Under the pieces are notes generated by a model. The model ran no database searches. It was given only the letters and a program-made list of their open reading frames with translations, and was not told the DNA's origin. From Rubrobacter sp. (lineage in GTDB: Bacteria; Actinomycetota; Rubrobacteria; Rubrobacterales; Rubrobacteraceae), in assembly GCA_016781725.1 (NCBI GenBank), contig JADDPU010000335.1, positions 1 to 24,646 on the forward strand: a stretch of DNA of 24,646 nt. The letters run 5' to 3'. The translations under genes were made by a program, and so were the position numbers. Positions 17,103-24,527 of the stretch are shown one piece after another; position 1 is the first letter of the stretch, and every line of letters starts with the position of its first letter.

Positions 17103-17993
17103 CTAGCCCGACTCCTTGATGATCCGGCGCGCCTCCTCGACGTCCCGCCGGATCTGCTCTTTGAGCTCGTCCACGCCGGAGAACCGACGCTCATCCCGGA
17201 TGCGCCGGGCGAAGCCGACATCCACTACCCGCCCGTAGAGATCTCCCTCGAAGTCCAGCAGGTGCGCCTCGACCCGGCTCTCGGCCCGGTCGAAGGTAGG
17301 GGCGAGACCCACGTTGGTGCAGGCGGCGTACGCCTCCCCGCCGACGCGCACCATCCCCGCGTACACCCCGCGGGCCGGCACGAGCGCGACCGGGTCTGGG
17401 AGCACGTTGGCGGTCGGGAACCCGATGGACCGTCCCCGCCGGTCCCCCTCCACCACCTCGCCCCTAAGCACGTAGGGCCTGCCAAGAAGGCCTGCAGCAT
17501 CCGCCACCGCCCCCTCGGCGATGAGCGTCCGGATGCGGGTGGAGCTGATCCCCTCCCCGGACCCGCGCACGGGCACAGCGTAGGCAGCTCCCCCCATCTG
17601 CTCCATCAACGCGGCGAGGTCGCGAACGTCGCCAGCGGCCCTGTGCCCGAACCGGAAGTTCTCCCCAACGACGACGGCCTCGGCCCCTATCTGCCCGACC
17701 AGAACGTCGCGTACGAACTCCCGCGGGCTCTTCCTGGAGAGGTCGAGATCGAAGGCGATCACCCACACCTCCTCAGCCCCGTAACGCGCCAACGCCTCCC
17801 GCCGCAGCCCCAGGGGCGTCAGCAGCCCGGGCGGCCCACCCGCGCCCAACACAGCCCGCGGGTGCGGATCGAAGGTCGCCGCCACCACCCTCGCCCCCCT
17901 CTTCCTCCCCTCCTCAACCGCCCGCCGCAACACCGCCTGGTGCCCGAGGTGCACCCCGTCGAAGTTGCCGAGCGCCACCACTACCCCGCGCAC
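17103..17993 (-). CDS. ribF: Bifunctional riboflavin kinase/FAD synthetase
   Basis: A 296-residue enzyme that phosphorylates riboflavin to FMN and adenylates FMN to FAD. The N-terminal nucleotidyltransferase domain has GNFDGVHLGH (H15, H18) and SSTRIR at 150-155. The C-terminal flavokinase domain has GRSIGFPTAN (188-196). The start is GTG at 17993, preceded by GAGGTGG and overlapping the end of truB by 13 nt. truB-ribF-rpsO is a conserved order. The N-terminus is short before the first beta strand but complete. Confidence 0.97.
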   Translation of the reverse strand: MRGVVVALGNFDGVHLGHQAVLRRAVEEGRKRGARVVAATFDPHPRAVLGAGGPPGLLTPLGLRREALARYGAEEVWVIAFDLDLSRKSPREFVRDVLVGQIGAEAVVVGENFRFGHRAAGDVRDLAALMEQMGGAAYAVPVRGSGEGISSTRIRTLIAEGAVADAAGLLGRPYVLRGEVVEGDRRGRSIGFPTANVLPDPVALVPARGVYAGMVRVGGEAYAACTNVGLAPTFDRAESRVEAHLLDFEGDLYGRVVDVGFARRIRDERRFSGVDELKEQIRRDVEEARRIIKESG

Positions 17994-18859
17994 AACACCA
18001 CCTCGGCCCTGGCCCCATCACCCTCGTCCCTGTACACGGCGAGCAACTCCCCCCCGCTCACGACCCTGCAACTGCCCCCCACGCCCAACCTCCCAAGCCG
18101 CCGCCCGTTGCACACCCAAGAAACCGGCCCAACCCCAGCCCCAACCTCCACCCCCGGCAGGTGCGAAACCACCTCGTTTGGTGGTATTATGCGGTTATGT
18201 ATGGTATTGGGGTCGAGGTCGGCTGGGGTTGGGGCTGAGGCCAGGGTGAGGTGGCCTACTGTGTGGCGGCGGAGGGCTGTCAGGTAGGCGCCGGAGTTCA
18301 GGGAGGCGGCGAGGTCGTGGATGAGGGTGCGCACGTAGGTGCCGCTTGAGCAGGAGATCTCGAAGGTTGCGGTGTCGGCGTCGGTGCCGGTGAGGGCGAG
18401 GGCTTGCACCGTTACGGGGCGGGGTTCGCGCTCTACTGTGAGCCCGCGGCGGTGGAGGTCGTAGAGGCGGGTCCCCGAGTGCTTGAGGGCCGAGGCCATC
18501 GGGGGGGTCTGGAGGAGGTCGCCGGTGAAGGCGGGCAGGGCGGAGCGGATGGCCTCTTCGTCGGGGGGCGGGGTGCCTAAAGGTGTTATCTCGCCCTCCG
18601 CGTCGAGGGTGTCCGAGACGGCGCCGAAGCGGGCTGTGGCCGTGTAGGTCTTGTCGAGGCCGGTCACGTAGCGGGAGAGCCGGGTAGCGCGCCCGATCAG
18701 GAGCACGAGGAGGCCGGAGGCGAGGGGGTCGAGGGTGCCTGTGTGCCCGATCTTGGTCTTTTCGGGCAAGAGGCGTTTGACCTCTGCCACCGCCCGGGCG
18801 CTCGTGATGCCGGGTGGTTTATCCAGCAGGAGGCCGCCCGATAGGGCCGCTTCGGTTAT
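17981..18859 (-). CDS. truB: tRNA pseudouridine(55) synthase TruB, apparent ATA start
   Basis: Makes pseudouridine 55 in the T loop of tRNA. From the ATA at 18859 the protein has 292 residues. It contains the conserved GLLLDKPPGITSARA at about 9-23 and the catalytic GHTGTLDPLASG with D44. YDLHRRG and SCSSGTYVRTL follow, and a C-terminal PUA-like region comes last. No ATG, GTG or TTG exists in frame upstream of the conserved LLLDKP motif. The first canonical codon is GTG at 18790, which would delete 23 residues including that motif. ATA overlaps the nrnA TAA as ATAA, with G-rich sequence before it. The 3' third has an abrupt compositional switch at an 18-nt word shared with the GHKL gene. Confidence 0.9.
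   Translation of the reverse strand: MTEAALSGGLLLDKPPGITSARAVAEVKRLLPEKTKIGHTGTLDPLASGLLVLLIGRATRLSRYVTGLDKTYTATARFGAVSDTLDAEGEITPLGTPPPDEEAIRSALPAFTGDLLQTPPMASALKHSGTRLYDLHRRGLTVEREPRPVTVQALALTGTDADTATFEISCSSGTYVRTLIHDLAASLNSGAYLTALRRHTVGHLTLASAPTPADLDPNTIHNRIIPPNEVVSHLPGVEVGAGVGPVSWVCNGRRLGRLGVGGSCRVVSGGELLAVYRDEGDGARAEVVLCAG
18184..18201. repeat. 18-nt AT-rich word in truB, identical copy in the GHKL gene
   Basis: Identical to 4103-4120. It lies in the loop of an imperfect 23-bp dyad with arms at 18128-18154 and 18209-18233, next to a small 6-bp hairpin (18168-18185). Confidence 0.9.
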
Positions 18860-19821
18860 CGCCCGCCCCCGAGGTCCACGGGGGCTTGCTTCAGGATAGC
18901 GAGTAGCTCCTCGCGGGCTTCCCGGGGTCGGCGCGGGGTGGTGTAACCTGCGGCCAGGCGGTGGCCGCCGCCGCCGAAGCGGCGCGCGATCTCCCCGACA
19001 TCCACGGTCTCCGAGCGCAGAGAGCCCTTAGTGCCGTGCGGCACCTCGCGCAGGTGGGCCACCACGTCGATACCCTCGACCGTGCGAAGCTGGTCTATGG
19101 ACTCCTTGGAGTCGAGCTCCGTGGCCCCGGTCCGCTCGTAGTCCGAGTTCTCGACGGTCGAGATCAAAACCTCCCCGTAGCGCACCGCGTTGGCCAAGGA
19201 GACCCCCACAATCCTGAGCTGCTCGATGCTCCCGCGCCGGTTGATGCGCTCTGCGACCTCGGCCGGCACCACCCCGGCCCGCAAGAGATCGGCGACCAGC
19301 TCGTGCGCCCTTGGGGAGATGTTGCGGAAGGTGAAGCCGCCCGTGTCGGTCCTTATGCCCACGTAGAGGGCCTCGGCGGCGGGCTTCTCGAACGGCACGC
19401 AGAGCTCCGTGTACAGGCCGGCCACGATCTCCGCGCTGGCAGCGGCCCTCGGGTCGAGCAGGTTGAACTGCGCGTACAGGGGGTTGTCCTCGTGGTGGTC
19501 CAGGTTAAGGAGCGCCCCGGCTTCAGGCACCGGCACCCCCGCCCGGTCAGCCCTCGAGGTGTCGACGACCAGCAGATCGTGGTCGGGTGGAAGCTCGCGC
19601 AGGGCCTCGTCGGGCAACAGCCAGCGCAGGTACGCGGGAACCTCCTCGGCGTGGCAGAAGACCGCCTCGGCCCCCAGGGTGCGCATCAGGCGCACGAGGG
19701 CAGCCGAGGCGCCTATCGCGTCTCCGTCGGCGCCGACGTGGGTAGTCACCGCCACGCGGTCCAGGGTCTTGAGCAGGTTCGCCACCTCGCGGGTGGTGTT
19801 AGTGGTCCTCTGCATTGTCAT
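18856..19821 (-). CDS. nrnA: DHH-family bifunctional oligoribonuclease/PAP phosphatase NrnA
   Basis: A 321-residue phosphoesterase that degrades nanoRNAs and dephosphorylates pAp. The DHH domain has HVGADGDAIGA (H28, D32, D34), VVDTSR (D87) and LDHHEDN (108-113). The DHHA1 domain has RFGGGGHRLAAG near 281-292. The ATG at 19821 has GGAGGT nine nt upstream and overlaps rbfA by 23 nt. Its TAA is embedded in ATAA, overlapping the proposed truB start. The rbfA-nrnA-truB order is common in Actinobacteria and Firmicutes. Confidence 0.95.
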   Translation of the reverse strand: MTMQRTTNTTREVANLLKTLDRVAVTTHVGADGDAIGASAALVRLMRTLGAEAVFCHAEEVPAYLRWLLPDEALRELPPDHDLLVVDTSRADRAGVPVPEAGALLNLDHHEDNPLYAQFNLLDPRAAASAEIVAGLYTELCVPFEKPAAEALYVGIRTDTGGFTFRNISPRAHELVADLLRAGVVPAEVAERINRRGSIEQLRIVGVSLANAVRYGEVLISTVENSDYERTGATELDSKESIDQLRTVEGIDVVAHLREVPHGTKGSLRSETVDVGEIARRFGGGGHRLAAGYTTPRRPREAREELLAILKQAPVDLGGGR

Positions 19822-20155
19822 CCGACTTTACCTCCCTCAAGGCGGCTTCTATCCTGGTAGCTTGGTCTACCACGGGGTCGGGCTCGAAGCGCAGCCGCGG
19901 CGTGCGCCTGAGGCGTGTCTGGATGCCTACGGCTGCCTGCACGCGGCCCGCGGCGCTCTGGAGGCCCTGGTGGGCAGCCTCCGCGTCCTCCCCGGCGAGG
20001 ACGCTGTAGAAGACGGTGGCCTGCGCGAGGTCGGGGCTCACCCTGACGCCGGTGACGGTCACGAGGCCCTGGATGCGCGGGTCCGAGAGCGAGGCTACCT
20101 CTTCGCCGACGATCTCCTTGAGCTGGGACTCCACCTTGCGCGTGCGCCCGCTCAC
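19799..20155 (-). CDS. rbfA: 30S ribosome-binding factor RbfA
   Basis: A 118-residue KH-like factor for late 30S maturation. The family pattern is visible: RTRKVESQLKEIVGEEVASLSDPRI, then VTVTGVRVSPDLAQATVFYSVL, and RLRRTPRLRFEPDPVVDQATRIEAALRE. The start is GTG at 20155 with only a weak ribosome binding site. It lies 13 nt after the DUF503 gene. Translation of nrnA begins inside its last codons. Confidence 0.94.
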   Translation of the reverse strand: MSGRTRKVESQLKEIVGEEVASLSDPRIQGLVTVTGVRVSPDLAQATVFYSVLAGEDAEAAHQGLQSAAGRVQAAVGIQTRLRRTPRLRFEPDPVVDQATRIEAALREVKSDDNAEDH

Positions 20156-20168
20156 GGCGGTAGCCCCA

Positions 20169-20450
20169 TCAAAGCTTCACGAACTCCTCGCGCCACTCGA
20201 GGATCGAGAGCTCCTCGTAGTTAAGTAGCGTGCGGCGCAGCTCCTCGCGCTTCTCTTCGGCGGCGCCCCTGGAGACCGCGGCGAGGGCGATCTCCACTGT
20301 GGCGCGCTGCCAGCGGTCCTGGTGGCCGGACTCGACCACCGAGACGTTCTTGCGGCGCAGGCGGTCCTTCAGGGAGCGCAAAGTCTGGCGCTTGTCCTTC
20401 AGGCTTGAGGCGAAGGGCAGCTCGATCTCGAGCCTTACGGCGCAGAACAA
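20169..20450 (-). CDS. ylxP: DUF503 (YlxP-like) protein
   Basis: A 93-residue protein with the DUF503 signature SLKDKRQTLRSLKDRLRRKNVSVVESGHQDRWQRATVEIA. The molecular function is not established; the gene is regularly found between infB and rbfA, which suggests a link to ribosome assembly. The start is TTG at 20450, nine nt after the infB stop, with a weak ribosome binding site. No odd features are seen. Confidence 0.9.
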   Translation of the reverse strand: MFCAVRLEIELPFASSLKDKRQTLRSLKDRLRRKNVSVVESGHQDRWQRATVEIALAAVSRGAAEEKREELRRTLLNYEELSILEWREEFVKL

Positions 20451-20459
20451 GGCCCGAAG

Positions 20460-22622
20460 TTACCTAGCAACCTCGACGGTCTCGAAGAACTCGAGGACGT
20501 CGCCTTCCTTGACGTCGTTGAAGTTCTCCACGCCGACGCCGCACTCGAAGCCCTCGCGCACCGAGCGGGCGTCGTCCCTGAAACGCTTCAGGGAGGCGAT
20601 GTTGCCCTCGTAGACCACCGAGCCGTCGCGCACCACGCGTACGCGGTTGTTGCGGAAGATCTCGCCGGCCGTAACCATGCAGCCGGCGACCACGCCGACG
20701 TTGGGCACCCTGAAGATCTGGCGCACCTCGGCGGTGCCGGTCTCCCGTTCCTGTATCTCGGGGGCGAGCATCCCGCGCATGGCGGCCTCGATCTCCTCTA
20801 GCGCCTTGTAGATCACGTCGTAGGTCCGGATCTCGACCCCCTCACGCTCGGCCACCTGCTTGGCCGTGTTGGTAGGCCTCACGTTGAAGCCGAGCAGGAT
20901 GCCGTCGCTCGCCGAGGCGAGCATGACGTCGGAGTCCGTGAGGGCGCCTACCCCGCTGCGCACGATATTGACCCGCACCTCCTCGGTCGAGAGCTTGGCG
21001 AGCGCCTCCTTGAGCGCCTCCACGGATCCCGCCACGTCCGCCTTGACGACGAGGTTGAGGTCCTGCGTCCCGCCCTCGCCCAAGAGCTCTTCGAGCGTCC
21101 GCCGGGCGCCGCCCTGGGCGAGCTCCTGACGACGAGTGGCCGCCTCGGCCTGCTGGGCCCGATCGCGGGCCAGCCGCTCGTGCTCCAAAACCTCGAAGCG
21201 GGTACCCGCCTCCGGGACCGCGGAGAGGCCCAAGATCTCCACCGGCGTCCCCGGCCCTGCGTCCTTTATGCGCTTGCCGGTGTAGTCGAGCATCGCGCGC
21301 ACCCGGCCGTAGGCGGTCCCTGCCAGGACCGCATCGCCCTTGTTGAGCGTGCCGCGATTCAAGAGCAGCGTCGCCACGGGCCCGCGGCCGGGGTCGCGCT
21401 CGCCCTCGATCACGTACCCGCTCGCCGGCGCCTTGGGGTTGGCCTTCAGGTCCTCGAGCTCCGCCACGACCACGATGTTCTCGAGCAGCTCCTCGATACC
21501 CTCCCCGGTCTTGGCCGAGACCGGCACAGTGACCGTGTCGCCACCGTAGACCTCCGGCACTAGCCCGCGCTCCGAGAGTTCGCCCAAGACCCTGTCCTGG
21601 TTCGCGTTCGGCACGTCAATCTTGTTCAGCGCCACGATCAGCGGTACGCCGGCCGCGCGGGCGTGCTCTATGGCCTCCATCGTCTGGGGCATGATGCCGT
21701 CGTCGGCGGCGACGACGAGCACCACTATGTCCGTCACCTTCGCCCCGCGGGCGCGCATCTCCGTGAACGCCTCGTGGCCAGGGGTGTCGATAAAGCTGAT
21801 CTTCCGCCCCTCTTCGCCGACAGCTACCTGGTAGGCGCCGATGTGCTGGGTTATGCCCCCCGCCTCCCCAGACTGCACGTTCGCCTGGCGGATGCGGTCG
21901 AGGAGGCTAGTCTTGCCGTGATCGACGTGGCCCATCACCGTTACCACTGGCGGCTTCTCGACTAGGTCCTCGGGCGCGTCGTCGGGCGCGATCTCGGCCG
22001 GAGCAGGCTCCTCGACGGCGCCGATCTCGACCCCTACCCCCAGCTCCTCGGCGACGAGCTCTATCTCCTCGGTGGAGAGGGTCTGGGTCAGGGTCTTCAT
22101 CTCGCCGAGACCCATGAGCACCTTGATGATCTGGGTCGGGGGCACCCCGACGGCGTCGCCGAGGTCCTTGACGGTGGCCCCGGGCTCGACCCTGACGGCC
22201 TCGCTCTCCGGCGCCTCCTTCGCCCGATCCTCGCTCGGCGCCCGCTCGGGCTCCCTCTGCGGTGCTACCGGCGCGCTCGCGCGAGCCCCGCCGCGGTTTC
22301 TCGCGCTGGCGTCTATGACGACCCGCCGACGCTTTTTCTGAGAGCGGCCACCCTTCGGCCCCGAGACCGGTTCCTCGGCCGGCGCCGCCGCGATGGTGGC
22401 GTCGTGGCCCGAGCGCTCGGCCTCCTCCCTCGCCTCCCTGGCCTCCGCCTCCTGGGCCCCGGTGCGCCCGTTCGCACCAGCCCCGAAGACCCGCTCGTAA
22501 TCCGGGTCATCGACAGAGGAGGAGTGGCTCTTGACTTGCACCCCCGCCTCGTTCAGGCGGCCTATGACCTCTTTGTTCTCCAGGTTCAGCTCCCTGGCGA
22601 TCTCGTATACGCGCTTACTCAT
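20460..22622 (-). CDS. infB: Translation initiation factor IF-2
   Basis: A 720-residue GTPase that brings initiator tRNA to the 30S subunit. An N-terminal IF2_N module (1-48) is followed by a charged linker and a second IF2_N module (about 149-199). The G domain has GHVDHGKT (231-238), DTPGHEAF (279-286) and NKID (333-336). Beta-barrel domains and the C-terminal fMet-tRNA-binding region follow. The ATG at 22622 overlaps the nusA stop by 8 nt (ATGAGTAA). The usual ylxR and ylxQ genes between nusA and infB are absent. Confidence 0.98.
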   Translation of the reverse strand: MSKRVYEIARELNLENKEVIGRLNEAGVQVKSHSSSVDDPDYERVFGAGANGRTGAQEAEAREAREEAERSGHDATIAAAPAEEPVSGPKGGRSQKKRRRVVIDASARNRGGARASAPVAPQREPERAPSEDRAKEAPESEAVRVEPGATVKDLGDAVGVPPTQIIKVLMGLGEMKTLTQTLSTEEIELVAEELGVGVEIGAVEEPAPAEIAPDDAPEDLVEKPPVVTVMGHVDHGKTSLLDRIRQANVQSGEAGGITQHIGAYQVAVGEEGRKISFIDTPGHEAFTEMRARGAKVTDIVVLVVAADDGIMPQTMEAIEHARAAGVPLIVALNKIDVPNANQDRVLGELSERGLVPEVYGGDTVTVPVSAKTGEGIEELLENIVVVAELEDLKANPKAPASGYVIEGERDPGRGPVATLLLNRGTLNKGDAVLAGTAYGRVRAMLDYTGKRIKDAGPGTPVEILGLSAVPEAGTRFEVLEHERLARDRAQQAEAATRRQELAQGGARRTLEELLGEGGTQDLNLVVKADVAGSVEALKEALAKLSTEEVRVNIVRSGVGALTDSDVMLASASDGILLGFNVRPTNTAKQVAEREGVEIRTYDVIYKALEEIEAAMRGMLAPEIQERETGTAEVRQIFRVPNVGVVAGCMVTAGEIFRNNRVRVVRDGSVVYEGNIASLKRFRDDARSVREGFECGVGVENFNDVKEGDVLEFFETVEVAR

Positions 22623-23745
22623 CCGATCCCCTACCCTCTACCATGCCCTCGAACTCCGCGGCCTGCGCCTGGTGCGACGGGATGCCGCAGAAGAGCGACC
22701 CAGGCAGCGCCATGTTCGCGCACCTGCGGCCGTTACTGAGGACCGCCCGGCAGCGATGCATCGTCGAGTCCTCGTCGGGCTCCCAGTCCTCTTCCTCGTC
22801 CTCGTACTCCGTCGCCTGGCTCTCAGGCTTTATGTCTATCTTCCAGTCCGTCAACTTCACTGCGAGCCTGGCGTTCTGGCCCTCGCGGCCGATCGCCAGC
22901 GAGAGCTGGTCGTCCGGCACGATCACCTCCGCCTGCCGCTCGTCCTCGTCCAGGTACACCTCGCGTACCCGCGCCGGGCTCAGGGCCTTCGCTATAAACC
23001 GCGCGGGCTCGGGGTCCCACTGGATTATGTCGATCTTCTCGTTCCTGAGCTCGGAGACCACGGCCCGCACCCGGCTCCCGCGCGGGCCCACGCACGCCCC
23101 TACCGGGTCGACCCCTGCCTGGTTCGACCACACGGCAACCTTCGAGCGCAGCCCGGCCTCCCTTGCGACCGCCCGGATCTCGACGAGGCCGTCGTAGATC
23201 TCGGGCACCTCGAGCTCGAACAGGTTCCTGAGAAGGCCCTCGTGACGCCGGCTCACTGTCAGGCTCGGTCCGCGTCCGCCCTCCCGGATCTCCAGCAAGT
23301 AAACCTTTAGCCGCTGCCCGTTCTCGTAGCGCTCGTTGGGCACCTGCTCGCTGGCCGGCAGGATAGCCTCGACCCTGCCGAGATCCACGAGCGTCATCCG
23401 CCTGTGGGCCTGCTGGACGATCCCGGTCACAACGTCGCCCATGCGCTCGCCGTACTCTTCCAAAAGCTGCTCGTTGTGCACCTCGTTAAGGCGCTGGTAG
23501 AACGTCTGGCGCATAACCTGGGCCGCGATGCGCGTGAAGTCGGCGGGCGTGATGTCCTCCCCGTCCCTCATAACCCGCAGGTCACCGGTCTCGGGGTCGA
23601 GGTCGACCCTCGCCTCCTCGTCTGCCCCCTCCCGGTTCAGGTAGGCGGCGAGCAAAGACTCCTCGAGGACGCCCTTGATCGTATCGAACGGGATACCCTT
23701 GTCCGTCTCTATCTCGCGCAGCGCGGATAACAATGCAGTATTCAT
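22615..23745 (-). CDS. nusA: Transcription termination/antitermination protein NusA with Cys/His C-terminal tail
   Basis: A 376-residue RNA polymerase-associated factor controlling pausing, intrinsic termination and antitermination. An N-terminal domain (1-125) is followed by S1 (about 130-200, VDLGRVEAILPASEQ) and two KH modules (VGACVGPRGSRV and LAIGREGQNARLAV). After an acidic stretch the C-terminus carries C332-x9-C342-x10-C353-x4-H358, a plausible zinc site that ordinary NusA lacks. The ATG at 23745 overlaps the rimP TGA (ATGA), with AAGGAGG 10 nt upstream. The operon leader contains an intrinsic terminator, a reasonable target for NusA feedback. Confidence 0.96.
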   Translation of the reverse strand: MNTALLSALREIETDKGIPFDTIKGVLEESLLAAYLNREGADEEARVDLDPETGDLRVMRDGEDITPADFTRIAAQVMRQTFYQRLNEVHNEQLLEEYGERMGDVVTGIVQQAHRRMTLVDLGRVEAILPASEQVPNERYENGQRLKVYLLEIREGGRGPSLTVSRRHEGLLRNLFELEVPEIYDGLVEIRAVAREAGLRSKVAVWSNQAGVDPVGACVGPRGSRVRAVVSELRNEKIDIIQWDPEPARFIAKALSPARVREVYLDEDERQAEVIVPDDQLSLAIGREGQNARLAVKLTDWKIDIKPESQATEYEDEEEDWEPDEDSTMHRCRAVLSNGRRCANMALPGSLFCGIPSHQAQAAEFEGMVEGRGSDE

Positions 23746-24191
23746 CTGTATATGTCCTCCTTGAGGTTCGCGCGGGTGACGGAGCCGAACGGCAGCTCCA
23801 CCTCCGCTCCCTCGGAGAGTTTTAGAACGAAGGCCTCTTCGCCGGCATGCTCGATGATGCCCGTAAAATTACGCCGGCCCTCGAGGGGCTCGCCGATCCG
23901 GACCTTCGCCTCGTGCCCCACAAAGCGCCTGAAGTGCTCGGGCTTGGTCAGCGGGCGCTCTATGCCAGGCGAAGAGACCTCGACTGGCCCGTCGTAACCT
24001 TCCTCGTCCAACGCCGGCGCGACGAGCGAGGCCACCCTGGAACAGAACTCGTGGTCGACCGGACCGTCCTCCCGGTCGACGAGCAGCGAAAACAGCCCCC
24101 CGGAAAACCGGGCTTCCACAAGCTCGGTCCCCTCAGGGAGCAGGCCCTCTACGACCCCCGCAAGCCTCTCTAATCTCGCCGTCTCTCTCAC
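23742..24191 (-). CDS. rimP: Ribosome maturation factor RimP
   Basis: A 149-residue factor for 30S assembly and first gene of the nusA-infB operon. Family features are ELVEARFSGGLFSLLVDRE, then the VEVSSPGIERPLTKPEHF signature and a C-terminal SH3-like domain. I place the start at GTG 24191. A TTG at 24215 in the same frame lies inside the terminator stem, so it is unlikely. The ribosome binding site at the GTG is weak (GGA four nt upstream). The stop overlaps the nusA start as ATGA. Confidence 0.93.
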   Translation of the reverse strand: MRETARLERLAGVVEGLLPEGTELVEARFSGGLFSLLVDREDGPVDHEFCSRVASLVAPALDEEGYDGPVEVSSPGIERPLTKPEHFRRFVGHEAKVRIGEPLEGRRNFTGIIEHAGEEAFVLKLSEGAEVELPFGSVTRANLKEDIYR

Positions 24192-24204
24192 CTTTCCGAA
24201 CGAT

Positions 24205-24237
24205 AAAAAAAGCAACGGGTCCTAAGACCCCTTGCTT
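24205..24237 (-). terminator. Intrinsic terminator/attenuator in the rimP-nusA-infB leader
   Basis: On the minus strand, arms 24237-24226 and 24221-24210 form an 11-bp stem with one G-G mismatch and a UUAG tetraloop, followed by seven T (24211-24205). This is a textbook intrinsic terminator. It lies downstream of the rimP promoter and upstream of the rimP start, so operon transcripts must read through it. Confidence 0.88.
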
Positions 24238-24253
24238 CCGTACAGCAGGTTCG

Positions 24254-24281
24254 ATTATATCCCACAGTATCCAGGTTACAA
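24254..24281 (-). promoter_or_regulatory. Promoter of the rimP-nusA-infB operon
   Basis: TTGTAA (24281-24276), a 16-nt spacer and a perfect TATAAT (24259-24254) lie on the minus strand. The expected start is near 24247, about 10 nt before the terminator stem. Confidence 0.7.
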
Positions 24282-24510
24282 GGAGGCCGAACCCGTGTTC
24301 GACGGCCCGCTCCCTCCCTAATATACCGCCTCTACGGATCCTTGCTCGATCACCAAGAGTAACCCAACCTCGCTTCGTTCAGTAGCTCGGCTTGCCCGAT
24401 CGCAGATCCAGGCGGGACCACAATAAACACGCTCCCTACGAGCTTCGGAGAATAGGCGCGAGAAGAGGCCCAAAGCATACGTTTCCGCCAGGATCAGAGA
24501 GGGGTTTCGT

Positions 24511-24527
24511 GCCCGCATCCCGCGGGC
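24511..24527 (-). terminator. Candidate GC hairpin after the EAL gene, no T tract
   Basis: GCCCGC and GCGGGC arms (24522-24527 and 24511-24516) with a 5-nt loop begin directly after the EAL stop codon. There is no T tract, so termination is only suggested. Confidence 0.4.

Larger units (their letters stand above)
24192..24527. other. 336-nt intergenic region between the EAL gene and rimP
   Basis: No gene is supported here. It holds a GC hairpin immediately after the EAL stop, about 220 nt without recognisable features, a rimP promoter and an attenuator-like terminator. A 66-codon open frame on the minus strand (24318-24518) has no recognisable domain and is not called. Confidence 0.7.

Noticed and set aside
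17262..18287. 341-codon plus-strand open frame opposite ribF/truB
   Set aside because: Low-complexity Pro-rich translation created by the C-rich strand; the minus strand holds two conserved enzymes.
24246..24262. GGTTCGATT resembling a tRNA T loop (considering the metY-rimP arrangement of E. coli)
   Set aside because: No acceptor, anticodon or D arm can be folded around it; it overlaps the promoter.
24318..24518. 66-codon minus-strand open frame upstream of rimP
   Set aside because: No domain, no ribosome binding site and no conserved pattern recognised.
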